The notes under the pieces: generated by a model
What the model saw: the letters and a program-made list of their open reading frames with translations, nothing else
Database searches by the model: none
Told to the model about the DNA's origin: nothing
In this document: positions 22,758 through 34,700 of the stretch, one piece after another
Layout of the letters: every line of letters starts with the position of its first letter
Position numbering within the stretch: position 1 is the stretch's first letter
Made by a program: the position numbers and the translations under genes
Assembly (NCBI GenBank): GCA_036874045.1
Contig: CM072345.1
Coordinates: 575,501 to 639,500 of the forward strand
Source: Cymodocea nodosa
Lineage: Eukaryota; Streptophyta; Magnoliopsida; Alismatales; Cymodoceaceae
Length of the DNA: 64,000 nt
Direction of reading: 5' to 3'

Positions 22758-24444
22758 TTGCAGACGGTGCTGTGCATCCACAACATATCCTACCAAGGTC
22801 GACAAGCATTCGAAGATTATCCCGCGCTCGGCCTCCCTGACGATTGCAAGCCCTCGTTTGACTTTGTGGAAAGGTACGATATGCCGAAGATTAGATTCGT
22901 CAATGGCATAAATTAGAATCTACTCAGCAAAATGAACGAATGAATGGATGGTGGATGTATATATGTGTGTGTGAAGGTACCTTGACGGATCGAGGAAGAT
23001 GAACTGGATGAAGGCGGGGATAGTGGAGGCGGACAGGGTGGTGACGGTCAGCCCATACTACGCGCAGGAGGTGGTCACCTCCCAGTTCAAGGGCATGGAA
23101 CTGGAAAACGTGCTTGCCGAGACTGGCATCACCGGAATCTTGAACGGAATGGACACGGAGGAGTGGAATCCTCAGGCCGACAAGTGCATTCCCATCAACT
23201 ACGACGCCACTACGGTATGCTTGCATGCATGCAGGCATGCATGAGGCCTTCGATCGGTTCCATCAGTCATATACAAATATACGTGGGTTGTGATTATGGA
23301 TAATGAATGAATGAATGAATGAACATCAGGTGATGGAAGCGAAGCCCATCATAAAAGAAGCTTTGCAGGCGGAGGTCGGGCTGCCGGTCGACAGGAGCGT
23401 CCCTTTGGTGGCCTTCATCGGAAGGCTGGAGGAACAGAAGGGCCCAGATATTCTAGCCGCCGCGCTTCCTGGTTTCATTAATGCTCAAAACATGCAGCTC
23501 GTCGCCCTGGTGATGCATGATGAGTCTATAAATATATACATGTGATACGAAGATATACATCTGAAGAAAAGAAAGTGATGATTAATTTGTTGAATATGTA
23601 CGTCAGGGAACGGGGAAGAAGAAGTACGAGGAGGAGCTGGAGGAGATGGAAGACAAGTACGGCGACAAAGCGAGAGGGCTCACCAAGTACAACACCAGCT
23701 TAGCTCATCTCATTGTCGCCGGCGCCGACTACATACTCATCCCCAGTAGGTTTGAACCCTGCGGTCTTATACAGATGGAGGCCATGCAATATGGAACCGT
23801 AAGTACCCATTCATCCAATCCATAGATCGATATATATAGATATAGATATAATGTTGGGATTGATTGATCGATTGATGTGCAGGTGCCGATCGTCGCGACC
23901 ACCGGCGGGCTGGCGGACACGGTGAAGGAAGGCTACACCGGATTCCAAATGGGTGCTTTCGACGTCGATGTAACGCTACTGCCACCTGAATCACACATAA
24001 CATTTTGATTTCTCCCTTAATTTCTATCTCATGCACGAACGTACCTCATGATATATATATATATATATACACATATATGATCAGGGAAGGAGCGTCGATC
24101 CGCGAGACGTAGCCGCGGTTGCGTCGACCGTGCGGCGGGCGATCGAGGTCTACGCCACTCCCGGCTTCGAGGCCATGATACGCAACTGCATGCTTCAGGA
24201 CTTCTCCTGGAAGGTACGTGTACATCCATATACACATATCTATATCTATATGTTTATGTGATTCATGAAGATCGGGTCTCTTACTATACGAATACTATTC
24301 CTGCATGCTGGTACGTACGTACGCCAGGAAGCGGCCAAGAACTGGGAGAGGCTGCTGAAGAGCTTGGAGGATGCACACGCCATGGAGGATCTGATCGCAC
24401 CGCCTCCGACGACCAAGCAACAGATACCCGTCGCCGCTTTCTAA
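20991..24444 (+). CDS. GBSSI: Granule-bound starch synthase I (Waxy-type), chloroplast precursor
   Basis: Transfers glucose from ADP-glucose to alpha-1,4-glucan inside starch granules, making amylose. Thirteen coding exons join in consistent phase: 20991-21380, 21792-21872, 21960-22058, 22161-22250, 22383-22446, 22551-22651, 22764-22873, 22977-23214, 23330-23509, 23607-23798, 23883-23969, 24085-24213, 24328-24444, giving 625 residues. Residues 1 to about 98 are a Ser/Arg/Lys-rich transit peptide. The mature enzyme begins near [24 protein letters not shown] binds ADP-glucose. GT5 and GT1 domains follow with [59 protein letters not shown] and [30 protein letters not shown] and the Waxy-like exon pattern point to GBSSI and away from soluble SSII-IV. 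The C terminus (ends PVAAF) differs from the grass VAAP end. Exon 5's donor and exon 7's acceptor sit in GT/TG repeats. Confidence 0.95.
22302..22327. repeat. (AT)n microsatellite in starch synthase intron 4
   Basis: An AT dinucleotide run between exons 4 and 5, about 55 bases from the exon 5 acceptor. Confidence 0.95.
22447..22467 (+). repeat. (GT)n microsatellite forming the 5' splice site of intron 5
   Basis: Exon 5 ends at 22446 and the intron begins directly with about ten GT units. The phase (1) and the restart at 22551 fix the donor at the first unit; every following GT is a potential alternative donor. Confidence 0.85.
22733..22758 (+). repeat. (TG)n microsatellite before the exon 7 acceptor
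   Basis: A TG run followed by TTTGCAG ends intron 6, replacing the usual pyrimidine tract directly upstream of the 3' splice site at 22763. Confidence 0.85.
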
Positions 24445-25206
24445 TATATATATATTGTACTACCGCGTACTACTCTACGAGTAGCGGCGGCGGCGGCGTC
24501 GGCGTCGGCGTCGTCGTTTGCCGGATCATGCCTGTTTTGTTGACGTTCTATTTGACTGTACGTGATCATAAATATGTGGGTTTTTTTTAAAATAAAAAAT
24601 AAAAATAAAGTGTGTTTACGTACTATTTTCAGAAAATAAAAAGGCAGTTGTTAGATAAGCTAGAATAAATAAATAAATATGTTTTGTCTGATATGACATA
24701 GAATTAGTATTAATTCCTCCTGTACTTGTAATAATTCTAAATTTAAAGATTTATGTTTTAATTTCTACTATTGATAAATTATTTACTAGACCTGTTAGCC
24801 TTATACAAAATTATGCATCTTTACAGCATACATGTATGGATGCATATATATATATATATATTCTGACTAACTTGGTGAAACTAGACTTAAATTTGTAAAT
24901 CTAGATTTTGGTTTCTACCATTGATAGATTATTTATTAGACCTAAAGATTCTCTAGCCTTGTAAAATGAAGAGAAAAGCTGGTTGTCGATTTATTTCAGG
25001 GTACGACAGATGTGTGGACGGTTGGCAAACCAAGGCGTCGTCACGGACGAAGGGCAAGGCAATCAATACTTTGGATGGAGTTAATGGTCAAAGCGCTCAA
25101 CAACCGACAAGATCTTATCTATAAATTATAATATTGTGATGATCTTCACGGTTGAACTTTGACCGGCATTGGGCACCGCAGAACGAACGGAGTTGAAACC
25201 TTAATC
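24445..25206. other. 3' flank of the starch synthase gene
   Basis: It begins with the 3' UTR, including a GGC/GTC trinucleotide-rich patch at 24483-24515 and AATAAA-like signals near 24590-24610. A diverged direct repeat of about 75 bases occurs at 24733-24805 and 24880-24960. No gene is seen. Confidence 0.45.
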
Positions 25207-25815
25207 AATTAATTAAGCTCTTCTGACGATGATGATGATGAAAGCGGCCTGGAATTTACCAACATATTGTTTTGATTAATGGCATAGAATTAATTAAGCT
25301 CTTCTTCTTCTTCTTCCTTTTCTGAGAGCGGCCTGGAATTTACCAACATATTGATTTGATTAATGGCATAGAATTAATTAAGCTCTTCTTCTTCTTCTTC
25401 TTCTTCCTTTTCTGAGAGCGGCCTGGAATTTACCAACATATTGATTTGATCAATGGCATAGAATCAGTTAAGCTCTTCTTCTTCTTCTTCTTCTTATTCT
25501 GTACCAACATATTGATTTGATCAATGGCATAGAATCAATTAAGCTCTTCTTCTTCTTCTTCTTCTGTACCAACATATTGATTTGATCAATGGCATAGAAT
25601 CAATTAAGCTCTTCTTCTTCTTCTTCTTCTTCTTATTCTGTACCAACATATTGATTTGATCAATGGCATAGAATCAATTAAGGCTCTTCTTCTTCTTCTT
25701 CTTCTGTACCAACATATTGGTTTGATCAATGGCATAGAATTAATTGAGCTCTTCTTCTTCTTCTGAGAGTGGCCTGCAATTTACCAACATATTGATTTGA
25801 TCGATGGCATAGAAT
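25207..25815. repeat. Eight-copy minisatellite with an embedded (CTT)n
   Basis: Eight copies of a unit built on TACCAACATATTGATTTGAT, TGGCATAGAATTAATTAAG and a CTT run of variable length. Units are about 60-90 bases; length differences come mostly from the CTT run and from presence or absence of a GAGAGCGGCCTGGAATT segment. It lies between the convergent starch synthase and MYB genes. Confidence 0.95.
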
Positions 25816-26108
25816 TCACTCCGTCCTCCACCATACGGTGAATCCATATTTCATCACAATTCTAACCCACAGTCTTATCGTCCCACCCAACAAAATCGTA
25901 TTATATTGGTAAGAACGCATGATACCAACTTTCAAAGAGAAAGCAAAGAGATTGAACTTGGAATTAAAGAAATGGTGAAAGATTTCTTCACCATCTAGTG
26001 CAGAATATGATCAGGGTTTATTTGGTATACACCACCGCTGCATAAGACGACGATGTCCATCGCCCATTCATGCAAACGACGAGCACTCACCTCCAAGCTT
26101 TTATTAGA
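25816..26108. other. Spacer holding the MYB 3' UTR
   Basis: Short non-coding stretch between the minisatellite and the MYB stop codon. On the minus strand it should contain the MYB 3' UTR. Nothing else is recognised. Confidence 0.4.
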
Positions 26109-28509
26109 CTAGACCACGCGGATGGCGTCAGCCGCATTCGAGGAGGAGAATTTGGCTGCGTTGTGGGATTGCGGCGGAGCGATGCGCAGCTCCAGGTCAC
26201 TGCTGCTCTGTGGAGGTGGTGGAGGAGTTGACGTGGGACACAAGTGGTTGACGGATGATTTGAGGAAACCATCGGAAGCACAGACCGCCATCAGGTGAAG
26301 GTGTTCTTGGGTGGTCTCTGTGGATACCCCCTGTCCAATTTAGCAAGCACGATAACTTGATGTCATCGAGGATGGAAAGAATGAGCAGCAAAATCGTGTA
26401 TAAGAAGATGGTCGAGAAGTCATCTATCAAATCCTTTTGATCGTAACTTCAAATCAAAGGTTCGAAATCTGTGTGGGTACTTCAGGGAGATGAAAAGAAT
26501 GAAGCAGCAACGCAATGCCTATGATTGTTGGTATCGATCAGATGCCATGCATCGTGATGAATGGCCCACCCAAGTCAGTGTGCGAAAGGCAGGAGCCATG
26601 AATGGAGATGAAAACTTGGGACACCAATTATTGATTGGTGCAGCCAATGGGCCTTGGAACCAATTAATTCCAAGTGGATGATGGTACAATCGTTTACTTA
26701 ATTTGCCTGGCAAAGAGGTAAGGAATGTACCTGTAAAGAAATATTATTCTCTTTTGTGATCTCACAGGTCTCAGGGAAGCTTGGGCTGGTCATCAATCGT
26801 TTTGCAGCCTGCACTCACCATAACAAATGAATAAAAACAAGAAGAAGAAGAAGAAGAAGAAGAAGAAGAAGAAGGAGAGTTGGAGTTTACATTGTTGTCA
26901 TGGATGACCACATCAAAGAGGCTGGAGCGTCTCTTCCTTCTGTTGGGATTAGTTTTCCTGAGAAAATACTTTTGAGCATGACTAGCCACTTGTGTTGGTG
27001 TTCTGGTCGTCACATAGTGCTTGGATATTCCTCTCCAGTCACCTTTTCCGAGGTTTTCCAGCCCCTTCAGAAATGTTCTGTGCTCCTCCTCTGTCCATGG
27101 CACACCTAAAAGTGGGGGAGCAACAACACCAGAAAGGGTAGGAGCAATCAGTTTCTTCAGACTACTCACACCACAACTGCAAAGGGTAATTCTATTAAAA
27201 TTTTGCAAGGTACGGACCATCATGAAGATCTATGAATTCTTGCAATTACGATAGGTTTTAGTATTTGGTAGCCAATAGTTGTTGATATCCTACTCTATTG
27301 CAAAAACATTATCATCATCCAAAAAGCAAAAACAGAGAGAGAGGAAGGCTTTGGTAAGATACCAATAGATGTATGGTTCGATCACTTTCAGAAGATTATA
27401 AGACAAGCAAAGAAAAGAATTCCATGTCAACACTTGCATATTAATTCCCTTGCTTCATCCGAACAACAATCTAAGCATTACAACGCCTAAATTAAACACA
27501 GGTTGAAGATGGAAAAAGCAGATAACAATGACTTCAACAATGAAATCAAGGATCTCAATTACAAAGGGAATGAAAAAAATCAAAACTGCCACATATGAGA
27601 AGAAAAGCTTGTTCAGTTCATAAAACCCAGTCGAGATAAAAATAGAATAATGCCATGAAGATAACGAGGCATTAAATCCTTAATTTGGTAAAGATAACAA
27701 AGTCCAACAACTGCAACTTCCAACAAGAGCAAACCATAAGGTAAGATGACATGCACAACCATGCCAGTGTATGGGAAACTAGAAATCACACTAAATCACA
27801 ACCCAAACAACAATGGGGCTTTGTTCTAGAGAATAACTAGCTCTAATGATAAGGTTGGTTACCATCAGATATTCCTAAGATGACATAGCAATCACACTAA
27901 ATCACAACCCAAACAACAATGGGGATTTGTTCTAGAGAATAACTAGCTCTAATGATAAGGTTGGTTACCATCAGAAATTCCTAAGATGACATAGCAATCA
28001 CACTAAATCACAACCCAAAGAACAATGGGGATTTGTTCTAGAGAATAACTAGCTCTAATGATAAGGTTGGTTAGGATCAGAAATTCCTGGGTATGCAGAA
28101 GGAAGTCAAATTTGTGATCATGAAAATTTATATTTCAGAATAAATATCTGCAGGACGTATTGTAAATCTGAGGGATTTGTTGTAAATTGGGGACAGAAAT
28201 CAACGTAAGTCGCCAATCCCCAAGCAATACAAAAATCATAACAAGTCTACAGCCACCAACAAAAAAGAGGCAGAAGGATTTGAGCAGAAGAGAATCAGCT
28301 ACCTCGTTTCCTCCTGGTGCCTCTCGCAGCCCCTTTCTTCATCATCCTCCTAGATGGGTCGATCTCCCCCCGCCCTTCCGACTGGTACCCAATCTCCAGC
28401 TGCCGACGACTCTTCTCCTCCTCCAGACGCTGACCACACGACGCCAAGTTGCCCGTGCTCCAGCTCTTCTTCATAGCATCGTCAGCCCACAAAAGCTGCT
28501 TCTCCTCCC

Positions 28510-28540
<31 letters not shown>

Positions 28541-28630
28541 CTCCTCCTCCTCCACCACCACCTCCTCCCCACCACCTCCGATTCTCACACCGAACAACAT
28601 CATTCCTCCTCCTCTTCTGCTCCTCTCCAT
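26109..28630 (-). CDS. Single-repeat MYB transcription factor, SHAQKYF type (KUA1/MYBS3-like)
   Basis: Nuclear DNA-binding protein of the MYB-related SHAQKYF class, whose members bind TATCCA/I-box-like sites and often mediate sugar or stress responses. Exons: 28303-28630, 26891-27105 and 26109-26330. Phases match (1, 0), giving 254 residues. A further in-frame segment, 26731-26808 (26 codons, AG/GT flanked), may be a cassette exon giving 280. Exon 1 has MMLFGVRI, a glutamate run and [10 protein letters not shown]. Exon 2 has the MYB domain: [46 protein letters not shown], then [11 protein letters not shown]. The last exon ends [15 protein letters not shown]...AIRVV, like the family tail. The N-terminal CCHC finger found in KUA1/MYBS3 is absent. 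Intron 1 (27106-28302) holds three 106-bp repeats. The start is the first ATG before FGVRI. Confidence 0.85.
26840..26873. repeat. (AAG)n microsatellite next to a MYB splice site
   Basis: About eleven GAA/AAG units (TTC on the coding strand) start about 17 bases inside MYB intron 2. If the intron were retained they would encode a serine run. Confidence 0.9.
27785..28085. repeat. Three tandem 106-bp repeats in MYB intron 1
   Basis: The phrase ATCACACTAAATCACAACCC starts at 27785, 27891 and 27997, giving a 106-base unit. The copies differ at only a few positions, so the expansion is recent. No coding potential. Confidence 0.92.
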
Positions 28631-29840
28631 CTATCCTCGAACCACAACTTGGTTTTGCCCATACTCATCCTTCCGCTTTAAACAACTCCATCTCTCGAAA
28701 CCACCCTCGTATCTCCACTAATCTACACATCCTACCATCCTTGGGTGCAAGGCCGAAGAAGCTTCGGTCAACCTCAGTGACTGGATTCGCACCAGTTGCC
28801 AGTTGGTGGGGCGACCCAACTCTCCTCTCCCCATGGATGCTGTCTCACCGCTGGGTGTGTGTGTCGGGGAGGGGGGGGGGGGGGGGGGGTTCCGACGCCT
28901 CTGACCATGGCCGCTGGGTGGGTGGGTGGTACTCGTTCTGCATCCTCCTCCTTTGCCAATGGCTTCTTACGAGATGAAATGGTTTACTTCAAATACATGG
29001 TGTTGTATAGAACAGACTTTTCTTATTGGTCTCTCAAGATGATAGATTATATCGAATTATCATCAGAGTTAACACGACGTTCCAGATCAGATCATTTGAC
29101 CACACATTGGTGATTAGGAAACATCCATACGCGAACCAGAGTGCTGGGATCATTACGAATTATCTGCACATGTAGTAATCAAACGATATGAAGCACTAAT
29201 GCAAACTCTCGATATAAATAAGACAAAGACTCCCCCTTCTTTGTTAAACTAATTTGCATTGTAGAATATTCCAAGTGTATTAATTGATGGGGTACTTTAA
29301 AAAAACAACAAGGATGTCCTGCTTCCAAAACGAATACAGATTGATTGGAGTACATTTCGGAGAATGTCTCCGACATTAATATAAACCATTGAGAGAACAA
29401 ATTTTGCTGGCACTTGGGGGTGCTACTCTTCCTTTCTTGCAAATGAAGTAATCTGAAAAGTTTAAATTTATAAACAAAAAATCAACACCAGAAGAAATAT
29501 GCAAACTTCGCCGTCCAATAATGTGGACGGAGGAGTTATGTTCACATCAGCCGTGGGTCGGATATGTCTTCTAGCCTTTATTTTTCTTCGTATTTTATTG
29601 GTGCGCCATTGAAAGAAGAATGACGAAAGATGAATAATTACTCGGGTAAATTATTTTGGGAGGAGGAATATAGAAGTAGCTGTGGTTAACAAATGGATAA
29701 TTAAGCAATTAGATGTTAGGAATGTTTTCTGATTTTAAGGAATGCATCTCCATGACTCGGCGGTTACGATTTAAGGACTAACAATTTCTTAATCATGTAT
29801 GTTCTTTAAGAACAGTCATGTATGATTTAAAACAAGCCCG
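28631..29840. other. Upstream region of the MYB gene
   Basis: It contains a run of 19 G at 28871-28889 and pyrimidine-rich tracts. The sequence becomes AT-rich after about 29000. No gene was recognised; the 87-codon minus frame at 29179-29442 matches nothing. Confidence 0.4.
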
Positions 29841-29844
29841 TAGA

Positions 29845-31080
29845 TCATGATTTGATAAATTTGATGAATTCTTGATTGTATATCATTTGCTGTACCACAA
29901 AGCAATCATTCTTCTATTTTCACCGATAAAAAAGGTATCATGCGGCTTCTTCTGCACATTGATTGATGGCATAATTCTTATTGACGGTAACATTTGTGCA
30001 TTCATTGCAAGTAAAAAATTTACTATCTTTAGTGCTCTTTTAGGCATTTGGGTTTCTCATCATAATGACTACCTACTCTTAACTCAGAAGCATTGTGCTA
30101 CTACATCCATTCTTTTCAAGGCCGATATGATAAATTGTAAATCTGCAAAAACACCCTTACCTTCCAAATTATCAACTTATTTAAACACTCAGGCCACTTC
30201 CTTCTCAGACCCCAAATTATTTCGAACCATTATTACGTATCTATAATATCTTACGTTTCCAAGGCCTGACCTTAATTTTTTAACGCATTTTATTCTATTA
30301 AAAAGGTTGCTTAGGTATCTTCATGGGTATACCCTGCATAAAGGTGGCATGGTCATTAACTCCCCCATCAAATTTTAATCTTTATGCGTATTCTAATTCA
30401 GATTGGACTGTGTCCACTTACAAGGAATTTTGCATGCTCTCTTAGGTGGCAATTGGCATTGCTAAAGTAGCGTGGTGTATGATTGTAGTAAAAGAACCGG
30501 AGGTTTCCAGTGTTCCTTATCCAGGACATCTCAACATGCCAGTGGAATTCAATCAAGAGTATGTTTGTGCGTCTAAAAAATTAATAAAAAGAAAATTACA
30601 AAAAGTAATAGAAAATTACTAAAAATATAAATATTTATGTATAGTCAAAAAAGTGAGAAACAAAGTAACAGAACATGAATTGAGTGAAATAAAAATGTTT
30701 ATGCTTTTACAAATTTATAAAACAAATTATAAGTTAATAATATTTTACTTTCCTTTAAGTTCTGTTGCATTCAAACACTATATATTTTAACTTTTTGTTA
30801 CTTTCATGCTCGTCACTTTTCCAGCACACACAACCCTCCCTAAACATTAATCCAGTACCTTATACCAACTCCAAACATATTATTGAATCACTTCATCGAA
30901 GAAAAAGTTGTTACCAAGGAATTAATGACAAGACTTGTTCTTTCCAATGTTCAGTTGGCAGATTTTCTTACAAAATTCTTTCCCTGCAGAAACTTTTTGG
31001 TACGCAATGTTTCCAAACCTAGGCTAATAGCTTACACACCCACCGTGAGATTGTAAAAGAGTTAGATAAGTCATCAGCGT
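29845..31080 (+). mobile_element. Fossil Copia retrotransposon fragment (RT end, RNase H, start of 3' LTR)
   Basis: The translated plus strand shows Copia landmarks in order: the segment around LSQHKYA/MxxCKxxxTP, LRYLHG, the RNase H region, and near 30955 the QLADFLTKF motif that ends Copia polyproteins. A TGTAAAAGAGTTAG stretch near 31053 looks like the start of a 3' LTR. It is a truncated, old, heavily broken copy with many breaks. An AT-rich insert of about 210 bases sits within it. Confidence 0.65.
30563..30776. mobile_element. Small AT-rich MITE-like insertion inside the Copia fossil
   Basis: The insert interrupts the Copia RNase H region. Its ends are weakly inverted: TGTTTGTGCG at the left and GTGTTTGAATGC when the right end is read in reverse. 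A TA or short target duplication is possible but not certain. Confidence 0.4.
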
Positions 31081-31764
31081 ATGGTATTTTCTAACCCGTT
31101 AAATGTCTAGCGATTAATCGATTACTTATTGATCGTGTAGGGTTATTGAACTTGTTGAAGCCGTTAAACATTGTTGAACTGCATTCTATTTTTCATTAAA
31201 AGTCTGCACAATAAGCAGACCCATGATCATCCAATTATTTCCTCCCTCTCCTTCAGGTCCAAGAAGAACCTACAAGCCTCTGATTGACGAGCTCTCACAA
31301 AGAGAACGCTAACAAAAAAAAAGAAGATTCATAAAACATTCCAGGTAAATGATTTACTAGACTAAAACAATGTACCAACTAAGCACGCCCTTTTCCCAAC
31401 AAAGATTCATTTAGAGCCTAAACTTTGATATTGTAACATAAATACTCCGAATCGTGATGCATTTTCCGCCATTACAAGGGTCCATCAAAAATCCGAGTAT
31501 ACATGGGCATTGAAAAGACGTTTAATATCTGCAGCATGGAACAGATGTTGATCAGTCCATGCGGCGGGCACAAATGATAAAACCCGACCCCTAGAAGCAA
31601 AGATTGACCACCCACCACCAATAAAACACAGGCTTCTCCTTCATCCTGTACGGTACAAATTTGAATGACATTGAAAGTGAAAAGATTAGGTCGGAAGCCG
31701 GTTATAGTCTATTTCTCTCGGAGTTTCTGTTCTTCTTGATCTCTCTCTTACCACGATCGTGAAT
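31081..31764. other. 3' flank of the splicing-factor gene
   Basis: The right part should be the 3' UTR of the minus-strand RRM gene whose stop is at 31765-31767. The left part may belong to the Copia LTR. No separate gene is seen. Confidence 0.4.
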
Positions 31765-34700
31765 TCACCTACTGCTAGGGAATTTCGCCTCGTATTCCTG
31801 AGGTGTCTGCAAGCATACGCACATAACAAAAGGAACAAAACTCTCAAGAGTGTGATGGAAAAACGCAGAAAATAGGTATTAGAAAATGATGGGACATCAC
31901 CATGAACGTTGCCGTGATCATTTTCCCCGCAAACCACCTCCCATGAAGACCACGTTGTGCGTTAACAGAAGAGGTTGCATTATCAAAGCGTACATAAACA
32001 TAGCCAGCAGTATTCCTGTTTATATCAAAAGAAAGAAAAAACCACAGTTAGACCACGTTAGGAACACAAAACCTGAACGTCGAAGACAACCTACAAGTAA
32101 GGCATATCACAATCACGGTTGAACTTGTTGAGCAAATTGACAAACGAATTGGACTCAGTTTGAAAGCCATGGCCAAAAAAATGGGACAACAGACATGGAA
32201 ACATTGTTTGATCGCTCAAAAAGAAAAAAACGTTATTTAAACTTTTCTTACACCAATACACCTAGCCTTTTGGAAAATGTGGAAAACGATTTCAAAAAAT
32301 TTCAATAAAAAACAACTGTCTTCCCTTTTTATGAGAAAAATGGCTGTTTCCCATTTTTGGCTGTTGAAATAGCCGCTTTATTATTTTCGATTTTACATTG
32401 TGATTTATTATCGTTACCAGAATTTCACTATTTTCATGCTGTGGTTTATAACTTAAATTATGCTTTGAATTATAATTTATATTATTCACTAATTTGGTAA
32501 ATTTCATGACCATAAAAATGGCACAATATTAGCATTTATTTATTTATGTCAATTTATATTTTTTTTCAAACAACTGATTAAACTCCTAAGTTTTAAAACA
32601 TTTCAAACTCAGAATTATATAATGCCCATTTTTACTTAAAAAATGAACATTTTTCTCCTTTTAGAAGAAAAATAAGAGCTTTCTCCATTTTAAACTATTT
32701 AAACAACCTTTTTTTAGAATTTCAGTGTTTCAATGACATGATTTCAATACTTTGATACTTTGCTCACAATTTTTATTGTGCTTCTTTATGGTTACGTTCT
32801 GAATTTCGCTTCATGCAATTGAATTATACAACAATCTGTCAATTATATTATGAGGAATCAGCCACATGAATCATTTTTCACATGCAATTGAATTCTAATT
32901 TATTTATTCACTAACTAAATAATTGCGATGCTCGTCTATATAATTATATATTGATACTCATTTAATAATTTTAATTTTGAACTTTTAAAAAAGTTCAATT
33001 AAACACTTCTATTAAATGCTATAATTTCTAATCCCTATATTGCCCATTTTCCGTTTTTTTTTAAAAAAACTTTTCCCATTTTAGGCCTGCTTAAATAACC
33101 TTTTTATTTGTTAGATTTTACTTTTGAGTTATTTTTATTCACATATATTAATTATTTTGATACCTGTCCTTGTATAGTTGTGTTTTGAATAATGTTTCAT
33201 GCAATTGAACATTTTAACTTATTTTAATCACTAATTTCACAATTCTGATTATTTCATACTTGTATGTATATACTTACGTTTTATTCAATAAAATTTTTCC
33301 AAATAGCTTATACTAATTTTCGTAAAAACTACCGGTTAACAACACCCATAACCAATTTTTATGGTGCTTCAATTTCTGTTTTCTACAACGTTGTTAGAAG
33401 CATAATATCATTAAAAGCCCAAGGCAATTTTATATCCATAAAGAAAGTTTGATTTATGGATGAGCCAACTAATTCACCAAGTAAATGATGCCACTCATGG
33501 GAAACCTAAAATACATGATGCAAAAAAGAGGATAACAAAGTAAAGTGCTGACTCACTTATCAACAAAGATGTGTTTCACCGAGCCATACTTTGAGCATTC
33601 ATCTTGAACATCTTCCCTAATATCTAGATCAAAATCTGGTTCAGTCTGCGAAGCCAATTCATTAATACTCACTTATCAATTCATTAATTAGAACAGATGA
33701 TCCAACTAACCAAAAAGATCTCAGAAATAAATCTTAAAATTAATACTGCAAACCTCAAGACTTGGATCAAACATATTCTTTAATAACAAACATTCACTGG
33801 GTACCCCAATGCTGTTAACTTGAGGAACAGCTGGAGCTCCAATGGGAAAAGTGCTCGGTAATCCTGATAGAGAAGGCAAACAAGGCTGCACTAACGGATT
33901 AACCACAGGGGGAATGCCAAGTACTGACGTTGTAGATGGAGGAAGTGTCGTATTAGCAGCAGGAGCTGTAAGCGTACTTGCAACACTGGAATCAAAAAAA
34001 ATCAAAATCGGAAATCCAATGCAGCAAGCTGATGTGAAGCATTAATAAGTCGACAAAAAAAGAAAAATATGTATATAGTGGCATATAAATATAAAAAAAA
34101 TTACGTAGATATTTAGCAATTAATGACAAGAAATGAAAAAACTGGAAAAAATGGCAACAGTATTTGCCTATTTCTAAAACCAACGCAACAGGAACAGAAA
34201 GAAGATTTCTACATAAAGAAAAACCATGAAAATTAACAGCATTATACCTACTAGCTGTACCACTTCGGTCCAATTTCTGCATAAGAAGGGCTCTAGAGCG
34301 AGCATTTAAAGCCTGCAGTCGCAGCAGATTATTAAACAATCTTGCTACTCCAAAACAAAGCACAAAAATAGCATACCATTATGTGCAAAAAAACGTCACA
34401 GTAGCATACAAAACCAAATGCACTCAAGAGCTATTATTTGTCAAAAGAAACAAGTATTCGTTAACAAAGGGTTTGGGATGACTTCATAACCTTAAATAAT
34501 TTAAATTCCACTGAACACCACAACAGAAGCCCTTGTCACATGTGATAATGTTAATGGAGGGAATCAATTCATGAAAAATTATGACCAAAGTACGTTACTC
34601 TACTTACCCCTCCCCTTATTTTACGTTTCTTTTTCATTTATTATGTTTGGGAGCCTGATTCAGTGGAATAGCTCACAAGCAAAGTGTTACAATGTGTGCA

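Noticed and set aside
25207-25815. CRISPR-like array
   Set aside because: Units are contiguous with no unique spacers, and the sequence is eukaryotic; it is a minisatellite.
26519-26713. Minus frame of 64 codons as part of the MYB protein
   Set aside because: It lies between two phase-matched exons, is out of frame with them and resembles no MYB tail; treated as intron.
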